DNA of 64,000 bases, taken from contig CM026400.1 in the NCBI GenBank assembly GCA_014843695.1, forward strand, positions 37,556,234 to 37,620,233, written 5' to 3'. Positions 60,801 to 64,000 of the stretch are shown here, piece after piece; position 1 is the stretch's first letter, and each line of letters begins with the position of its first letter. The notes beneath the pieces are model-generated. The model was not told the origin of the DNA. It did no database searches and saw nothing but the letters and a program-made list of their open reading frames with translations. This DNA is from Archivesica marissinica. Its lineage: Eukaryota > Mollusca > Bivalvia > Venerida > Vesicomyidae. The position numbers were made by a program, and so were the translations under genes.

Positions 60801-63788
60801 CCTGCAGGTTGACCTATATTTGACCTTAAAGGCCTGCAGGTTGACCTATATTTGACCTTAAACACACGAGGAATAGCGGTACAAATCTGACGGTCGACGC
60901 ACTAAACACACGAGGAATAGCGGTACAAATCTGACGGTCGACGCACATCGTATTTGCCACATGCGAGGCCCTGCATGGTATACATCTAATACATGAGCAC
61001 CACTTATATCTATTATGACCCACGTACATATCAGAGGTTATAAATTGCTGAAATTGAAGTTCTGTATTTTTATAGTACTTACAACTGGTATAAACAATTC
61101 AACTCCACTTATGGCCCAAATAAGGCTGGTTGCGCGGGTTAGGCAGCCAGTTCCTGCATTGCTGTACCACACATTCAGGCATCAGTTCCCTCTTATGCCA
61201 AGTACAGTCTCCTCTTCTAGCCGCTACTTTTCTCTCTATATATCTGACATCTTTCCATGCGCCACAATTATATAGCATTGCCCAAAACCTCCTGTATAGA
61301 AGCTTTCTCTCATGTGAATTTAGATTATGCGGTGGACGATTATTAGCAGGCCACCAAAGTTGTTTGTTCTGTTCATTTATTATGCAAGGGGAACACAAGC
61401 ACAGTGGACACTCAGCAACACCTTCAGCATGCTGAGGCATAGGGGGAGGTACGTAAGCAGCCTCTGCAACGGGCATGGCGGTGGCTGTTTCTTCTATTTC
61501 CATCTCTACGTCCCAGTTCTTATTTTGCAAGAAAGTCAGCAATTCTTTTCTCTGCTCATCAGTTACATACATTGTTATTTTACTCAATGGCATCTTGTAG
61601 AAATCGGCAGAATATGTGTAATACTCGTATGGTCAAGAGATTATAATAGTATACATGTACTCATAGCATTCACTGTGATTATTATGTAGCATCAATATCG
61701 GTAAACACACACTGACACAGAGAAATATTTAAATATAACAGAAAACTTGCGAATAATACTGTAGATATATAATTAAATGAAGTATGAAGGTTACCATATA
61801 ACGAACACATATAGTTTATTCATATAAATACATACATATTATATACATGCATACAAATTATCAGTCTCAGTGATTACGCTACGGCTGATGAGGCACCTAC
61901 ATAACATGTAATCTATGTCCCTGGGCTGATCTGGATTATGTAGTTTGAATACTCATAACTATCAATTTTCTTTACAATCAATAATATACGTTTACTTAAA
62001 TTGTCAGGGCCTCATTTTGACTAATTCTCAGCTCACAGAGTGATCGTGCATATTAACCGTTAGAAAATACCTACATACGCCAAATTATACTGAATGTACT
62101 GTTACATTGTTGATACAAGCCACTAATCACATGGAACAGGTAGTAAAGTATAAATCTTTACAATTGGACGGGGTCAAACTGCAGGCCTTTAAATACACCC
62201 AATATTCTTTTACAAAGATTTACATGCACTCGTTCCATATTTCTACCTGTTAAAACCACACACTTCTGATGCATACTTTAGAATATGTGTTATCAATTTG
62301 TCGAAAGGTTCCATCATATGTTTTGGCGATAATGGTGTAAATTTATACACACAATTTATTCAACTGGAAACTAGCCTTAAGGGCCTTGACTGCTAACATG
62401 CTATCCGTTTCGTTGTATGCACCACTAGTCGTGAAAGTCACGTCAATATATTTAAATGTCTTAACAACTTCTATCTGCTGAACAGACGGATCTATAGTCC
62501 AGTGGTAACACGCTGGACTGGTAATCCAGGGATCGCAGGTTCGATCCCCCGTCTGACCCTAATAAAATTAACAGTCTTTCCGATGGGACGTTAAATCGAG
62601 GTCTGTGTTTTACACTGTACACGTACACGTAAACGAACCAGAGGGGACTCTGGAATGGGTCTCTGTCTGTATCATTACTATCATCCAATAAATCTAAAAT
62701 GACTAATCTCTTCAGGAGGCGTCGCTCATATGGGCAACCGGTAGCGACGATAAATAAACGTAAAACACACACTATCTGCTGATTAGTATAGTAAAACTGC
62801 CAATTTTGGGATCGTCTTCCACTTCTGCTAAATCACAATTTTTGTATTGGTAGCAATGTTGGTACACATTCTAACATTATACTTTGTATGCTTATGTTCA
62901 TTTGGTAAACAGTGTTTTTTTGCGATAAAACAAACGCGAAACCGAAAGTAGGACTTTCCGAGTCGATCGGTCATGCACTTGTTTACAACCGGAACGCATC
63001 GTCCGCACTTGTTTACACTCGGAATGCATCGTCCCCATTTGTCCCATGTAGTCTTTTTTAATTAAATTACTTGATATGTTGATTCATACCTCTGTTAGCT
63101 AAGTCTTTTAGGGACATTTCTACATCCCCGTGAGGGGTTCGACATTAGAGGAAGATAGATAGATAGTCTTTCATGTTCAAAATATATACGTTGTTTTCTA
63201 CATCCTCTGTTGACGCATGCACGCTGTGCGTTGTTTACATTTCGTGCGTTGATAAACAAAGTCGCGTATACGCCGGTTTAAATGTATTGGAATGTTATCG
63301 TTTCTGAGGGACCATTTCTATTTTTGTAAACACACACACATTAGTATTTATATTTTACCCTAACCATCCTTTATTACGATGTAATGCTGCTTTAATAGTT
63401 AGTCTTAACTCCCCTGACACCGCTATCGCTAGGGAAACAAATGATGTAAGAAAGTTGTAGAGTCGATTACGGAGGTTGGAAACTTGAGTACTGGTTCTTA
63501 TCGAGAAAATACGAGTGGTCTACCCTTCCCTTCTACAGCATTATCTCCCAGTAATAGTCCGAGAAAATGATTGATGGGCAGTAATAGAAAAGTGAATACT
63601 TCATTAGGTATATTCACTCTAAAATGTTACAACAAAAACACTTACTTGAAAATGTCAGCGACATTCTTGAAATCTGGGTGCCACGTTCCTCCAAAATTAA
63701 CAGGTAATTTCTTCTCAAATAAACGCGACAATCTCGTGACCACAACGAAAATGACACAAAGAACAGCTGCTTGTTTTAAGACCCCCAT
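45657..63788 (-). CDS. beta-lactamase-like serine hydrolase, 8 exons, with an in-frame stop
   Basis: Whole-gene entry. Eight minus-strand exons, all with GT-AG sites and matching phases: 63646-63788, 59264-59455, 58483-58582, 55779-55884, 54211-54333, 51165-51355, 46827-47081 and 45657-45836. They total 1,290 bp, or 429 residues plus stop. Residues 8-20 form a hydrophobic signal anchor (AAVLCVIFVVVT). The rest follows the beta-lactamase/transpeptidase-like family as in animal LACTB-type proteins and bacterial family VIII esterases: DLWGGYAD near 72, SCSK (SxxK nucleophile/base) at 96-99, GYHALTFG (catalytic Tyr 186), GTARGLAKLYGIL in exon 7, and HTGHGG (the KTG-equivalent) at 377-382. Such enzymes hydrolyse esters or peptides; the substrate here is unknown. 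Codon 66 is TAG where the family usually has a short polar residue before GKPVLDLWGG, so this allele is a pseudogene or contains a sequence error. Exons 7-8 are also present in copy A. Introns are packed with arrays and mobile elements. Confidence 0.85.
45861..46381. repeat. 62-bp minisatellite, copy B
   Basis: Counterpart of 28110-28630. Confidence 0.92.
46508..46764 (-). mobile_element. SINE-D copy, minus (copy B)
   Basis: Counterpart of 28757-29013. Confidence 0.8.
46827..47081 (-). CDS. hydrolase exon 7
   Basis: A phase 0-0 exon of 85 codons: RTDVLNNPYMREVTISSL, then SGTGTARGLAKLYGIL, then LLSRASIEQLSTPVVSG, and GLGTLYRKNPW at the donor. The G-T-A-R-G-L-A stretch is characteristic of the family. 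Confidence 0.88.
47082..49468. other. hydrolase intron 6, unique part (copy B)
   Basis: Counterpart of 29331-31717, essentially identical; no exon recognised. Confidence 0.55.
49469..51157. repeat. 30-bp minisatellite with CCAAT/TATA-like units, copy B
   Basis: About 56 units, complete on its right side. It ends 7 bp before the donor of hydrolase exon 6 (on the minus strand it begins just after that donor). The 120-bp higher-order unit is seen at about 50330-50760; simpler units follow. Confidence 0.95.
51165..51355 (-). CDS. hydrolase exon 6
   Basis: 191 bp, phase 1 to 0, acceptor tactcatttcag and donor ttcag|gtgaga. It encodes GIDFHMNSPLADVHRTARLV, then a Tyr/Phe-rich segment (YQLFFDAFQYRRYLTPMYQI) ending SVSPVKELIQ. 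Present only once in the window, because copy A stops in the array beside it. Confidence 0.85.
51765..52240 (+). mobile_element. SINE-A copy split by a LINE 3'-end insertion
   Basis: Complete tRNA head (cagtggtatcacgctggact) and body to cgtcgctcat at about 51996, then about 205 bp of foreign sequence, then the rest of the SINE (atgggcaaccggtagcgacg). Confidence 0.85.
51997..52203 (+). mobile_element. LINE-like 3' tail nested in SINE-A
   Basis: Ends atgcaaataaactttatgtt then atgttat, a short pentanucleotide-type tail as found at the 3' ends of CR1/L2-like LINEs. The identity of the LINE is inferred only from this tail. Confidence 0.5.
52495..53250. repeat. about 43-bp minisatellite (18 units)
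   Basis: Monomer ttaacttaaggatctgccgc + actactcgactacaatatat + ata. The TA run length varies, and a block of several units is itself repeated (52500-52800 resembles 52860-53110). In hydrolase intron 5. Confidence 0.93.
53565..53785 (+). mobile_element. SINE-A copy, 5'-truncated
   Basis: Starts at gctaataaaattaacagtct and runs to the gacgataaataaacgtaaaa tail plus (CA)n. Confidence 0.8.
53786..54210. other. hydrolase intron 5, remainder
   Basis: No repeat family recognised except a C-run at about 54051-54060. Confidence 0.5.
54211..54333 (-). CDS. hydrolase exon 5 (catalytic Tyr)
   Basis: 123 bp, phase 1-1, acceptor gttttatttccag and donor tttag|gtattt. It encodes GKAFGYHALTFGLYVDELLQ, then IFQDEIAKPLG. 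GYHALTFG is the conserved tyrosine motif. Confidence 0.87.
54487..54735 (+). mobile_element. SINE-C, full-length
   Basis: The best SINE-C copy in the window: A-box-like attagcacagtggttagcgc, B-box-like gggttcgatcctcgg, central ctccaggtactccgatttcc, gctttcatccgcgccagcga, and an AATAA-rich end. Confidence 0.88.
54736..55328. other. hydrolase intron 4, no feature recognised
   Basis: AT-rich; an open frame at 55015-55284 (+) has no recognisable domain. Confidence 0.45.
55329..55715 (+). mobile_element. MITE-1 copy with perfect inverted ends
   Basis: 387 bp, aatgagagacatc to gatgtctctcatt. It lies in hydrolase intron 4, 63 bp from exon 4. Confidence 0.87.
55779..55884 (-). CDS. hydrolase exon 4
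   Basis: 106 bp, phase 0 to 1. It encodes GGLVYLDEQLSIFDYKNN, then WQNILAKQLTAWPAG, the segment expected between the SHQ and GYHA motifs. Acceptor ccatttcag, donor ctgcag|gtgaga. Confidence 0.85.
56030..56815. repeat. about 42-bp minisatellite (about 18 units)
   Basis: Monomer tacagtacatacatcaccgt + gatacatggcatttatatat + ata, with alternating caccgtg and cgacgtg variants. Confidence 0.93.
56985..57182 (-). mobile_element. SINE-B copy, minus, diverged
   Basis: Minus-strand tail (cgaaacaagttcttacaact), body and tRNA-like end (cgctatcactgcgctatcac). Confidence 0.78.
57188..57490. repeat. two short minisatellites (19 bp and 17 bp)
   Basis: ggtagaactgtgtcatgct, three to four units at 57200-57262; and attcggatatgtgtttc, about five units at 57405-57490. 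Confidence 0.85.
57491..57854. other. hydrolase intron 3, no feature recognised
   Basis: Contains a C-run/CA-rich patch near 57599-57622 and a (TA)n near 57814; otherwise unremarkable. Confidence 0.5.
57855..58458. repeat. 17-bp minisatellite (about 35 units)
   Basis: Monomer ggctacgactgttacta, with cccagg / actagg and gac / gcc alternates. It ends about 25 bp from the donor of hydrolase exon 3, so it occupies the start of intron 3. Confidence 0.94.
58483..58582 (-). CDS. hydrolase exon 3
   Basis: 100 bp, phase 2 to 0. It encodes GILDYSKPVRYYWPEFAHGE, then ITVEMLISHQ, the family's block after the SxxK helix. The acceptor tatattaag is weak; the donor ccaccag|gtaacc is good. Confidence 0.87.
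59096..59252. mobile_element. MITE-2 copy with TA target duplication
   Basis: 157 bp: TA at 59094-59095, ends cagtctgcgcccgttatgtc and gacataacggatgtagactg, TA at 59253-59254. TA targets and CAGT-type ends fit a pogo/Tc1-mariner-derived MITE. It lies 11 bp from the donor side of hydrolase exon 2. Confidence 0.82.
59264..59455 (-). CDS. hydrolase exon 2 (SxxK) with in-frame TAG
   Basis: 192 bp, phase 2-2, acceptor cattttaacag (AG 59456-59457), donor gagaa|gtatgc. It encodes NVENGKEQGAAFSVYY, then TAG at 59401-59403, then GKPVLDLWGGYADIESQRPW and LVFSCSKGIAAILMAKLVE. Protein-like sequence in the same frame on both sides of the stop shows the exon is one unit with a nonsense change. Starting at the second half after tattactag would put it out of frame with exon 1. 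Confidence 0.87.
59590..59815 (-). mobile_element. SINE-B, full-length, minus
   Basis: Best SINE-B copy: the minus strand has a tRNA-like head (gatagcgcagtggatgcgcg, gttcgagccccctctgg), body and tail (cgcaatcgagctaatataag). Confidence 0.88.
60072..60793 (-). pseudogene. LINE reverse-transcriptase remnant, 3' part
   Basis: On the minus strand, QHSFVYGEMVDM appears next to the TTAA at 60794. Then follow NWVFEIKDLLSRLGFYEVWL, SQGVGDFNIFLNIVKQR, SSRTLFYKSI and the zinc-binding tail CNVCNKLEDEYHFIIECSLY, with frameshifts between segments. This is the C-terminal half of a mollusc-type LINE ORF2 and continues the remnant at 62193-62477. Confidence 0.8.
60794..60946. repeat. subterminal tandem duplications of the TTAA element
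   Basis: A 32-bp unit starting ttaaaggcctgcaggttgac occurs twice (60794 and 60826). A 44-bp unit starting taaacacacgaggaatagcg occurs twice (60859 and 60903). Confidence 0.88.
60798..62188. mobile_element. TTAA-flanked, TIR-bounded element carrying a P2X7-ballast-like gene
   Basis: The left end aggcctgcaggttgacc (60798-60814) and the reverse complement of the right end, aggcctgcagtttgacc (62172-62188), match at 16 of 17 positions. TTAA lies directly outside on both sides (60794-60797, 62189-62192). The flanks are two consecutive pieces of one LINE ORF: ...CKRILGV on the right, QHSFVYGE... on the left. The 1,391-bp unit therefore looks like an insertion into the LINE with a 4-bp target duplication. 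TTAA targets are known for piggyBac and Kolobok superfamilies. The end does not start with the CC usual for piggyBac, so class is undecided. No transposase fits in this length; the only gene is the minus-strand ORF at 61099-61593. Confidence 0.65.
61099..61593 (-). CDS. P2X7 C-terminal 'ballast'-like domain protein, intronless
   Basis: A 164-codon ORF, intact from ATG (61593) to TGA (61099). Residues 1-60 are a short polar N-terminus (MPLSKITMYVTDEQRKELLT...). From 61 on the protein resembles the cytoplasmic ballast region of vertebrate P2X7 receptors, which also exists as a free-standing domain in many invertebrates. A Cys cluster lies at 62, 65, 67 and 70 (CPLCLCSPC), then SHERKLLYRRFWAMLYNCGA, then RRGDCTWHKRELMPECVVQQ and CRNWLPNP...PYLGHKW near the end. 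Eight Cys in all (also 110, 130, 141, 146) suit zinc binding. No transmembrane or P2X channel segment is present. It lies inside the TTAA element and within an intron of the hydrolase gene on the same strand. Function unknown; the similarity call is from remembered family features. Confidence 0.7.
   Translation of the reverse strand: MPLSKITMYVTDEQRKELLTFLQNKNWDVEMEIEETATAMPVAEAAYVPPPMPQHAEGVAECPLCLCSPCIINEQNKQLWWPANNRPPHNLNSHERKLLYRRFWAMLYNCGAWKDVRYIERKVAARRGDCTWHKRELMPECVVQQCRNWLPNPRNQPYLGHKWS
62193..62477 (-). pseudogene. LINE reverse-transcriptase remnant, 5' part
   Basis: Minus strand: VVKTFKYIDVTFTTSGAYNE, LAVKALKASFQLNKL, then frame-shifted FDKLITHILKYASEVCGF and ERVHVNLCKRILGV up to the TTAA at 62189. 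These are the thumb-side motifs following the LINE RT domain. The next piece resumes at 60793 beyond the TTAA element. Confidence 0.78.
62484..62775 (+). mobile_element. SINE-A, full-length
   Basis: Best SINE-A copy: A-box-like tagtccagtggtaacacgct, anticodon arm ctggactggtaatccag, B-box ggttcgatcccc, body, and aataaacgtaaaacacacac end. The anticodon loop reads CTGGTAA. Confidence 0.9.
62776..63645. other. hydrolase intron 1, proximal part
   Basis: No recognised repeat family beyond a short gatagata run near 63150-63165 and a (CA)n near 63330. No exon recognised. Confidence 0.5.
63646..63788 (-). CDS. hydrolase exon 1 (start, signal anchor)
   Basis: ATG at 63786-63788, followed by MGVLKQAAVLCVIFVVVTRL, then FGGTWHPDFKNVADIF, leaving in phase 2 at donor aa|gtaagt (63644-63645). 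G at +4 supports this start. The frame is open farther upstream only because a 57-bp tandem repeat lies there. The W/VHP-x-F motif before the catalytic domain is typical of the family. Confidence 0.82.
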
Positions 63789-63825
63789 ATCCTTCAAGTC
63801 GGATATGTATATGTATATGTATATA

Positions 63826-64000
63826 TGCTGAGCTATCACGATCGCTTGACCTATGCTGTTATGTACACCTGTCTGATCTGTATGCTGAGCTATCACGATC
63901 GCTTGAACTATGCTGCTATGCACACCTGTCTGAACAATATGCTGAGCTATCACGATCGCTTGAACTATGCTGCTATGCACACCTGTCTGAACTATAAGCT
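63826..64000. repeat. 57-bp tandem repeat at window end (3 units)
   Basis: Monomer tatgctgagctatcacgatc + gcttgaactatgctgctatg + cacacctgtctgaacaa. It starts about 40 bp upstream of the hydrolase start codon and continues beyond the window. Confidence 0.92.

Noticed and set aside
60798..62188. Firm assignment of the TTAA element to piggyBac
   Set aside because: TTAA fits, but the termini begin AGG rather than the CC usual for piggyBac and no transposase is present; Kolobok or another class is equally possible.
62484..62560. Genuine tRNA gene
   Set aside because: The cloverleaf-like head continues into a SINE body shared by several other copies; the same applies to the heads at 25129, 37749 and 54487.

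Overview
The window is eukaryotic nuclear DNA, AT-rich and very repeat-rich. It has GT-AG introns, phase-1 extracellular-domain exons, tRNA-headed SINEs, MITEs, LINE remnants and many minisatellites. A lophotrochozoan animal, probably a bivalve mollusc, is the best guess; that is inference from repeat style and gene content, not a database result. Two runs of exactly 1,000 N (9697-10696 and 33011-34010) are scaffold gaps.

Two genes run toward each other. On the + strand, from 1214 or upstream to about 25962, is a large type I membrane protein. It has a 1,072-codon exon with an unknown N-terminal region, furin-type RKRR sites, a coiled coil, a Cys-rich knot, a long hydrophobic helical stretch and one Ig domain. 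Two single-exon EGF domains follow, then an exon of at least eight tandem calcium-binding-type EGFs running into gap 1, a possible linker exon, a transmembrane exon and several cytoplasmic exons. On the - strand, from 63788 down to 45657, is an eight-exon beta-lactamase-like serine hydrolase gene (LACTB/family VIII esterase type). All eight exons join in phase to 429 residues with SxxK, Tyr and HTG motifs, but codon 66 is TAG.

Sequence 18839-33010 (copy A) reappears as 34013 to about 50.8 kb (copy B), on either side of gap 2. It carries the 3' exons of both genes. Unique parts are nearly identical, while several minisatellites differ greatly in length. The end of one contig matches the start of the next, so the simplest reading is an unmerged haplotype overlap rather than a true tandem duplication.

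Region by region: 1-9.7 kb holds the N-terminal and EGF exons with SINEs in introns. 10.7-15.4 kb is a 42-bp satellite field with two embedded RING-finger gene ends. 15.5-16.3 kb is a CpG-rich segment. 18.6-26 kb holds the 3' exons of the EGF gene. 26-33 kb holds hydrolase exons 7-8 and arrays. 34-51 kb is copy B. 51-64 kb holds hydrolase exons 6 to 1, separated by minisatellites, SINEs, MITEs and a nested mobile-element cluster.

The most novel item is at 60798-62188. A 1,391-bp unit bounded by TTAA duplications and 17-bp inverted ends sits cleanly inside a LINE reverse-transcriptase remnant and carries an intact, intronless ORF resembling the P2X7 C-terminal 'ballast' domain. Repeat family names used below: SINE-A (tail motif aggcgtcgctcatatgggca), SINE-B (ggagccgttacgattgtgcc), SINE-C (gctttcatccgcgccaacga), SINE-D (cctccgtggtcgagtggtta), MITE-1 (ends aatgagagacatc), MITE-2 (ends cagtctac, TA target).
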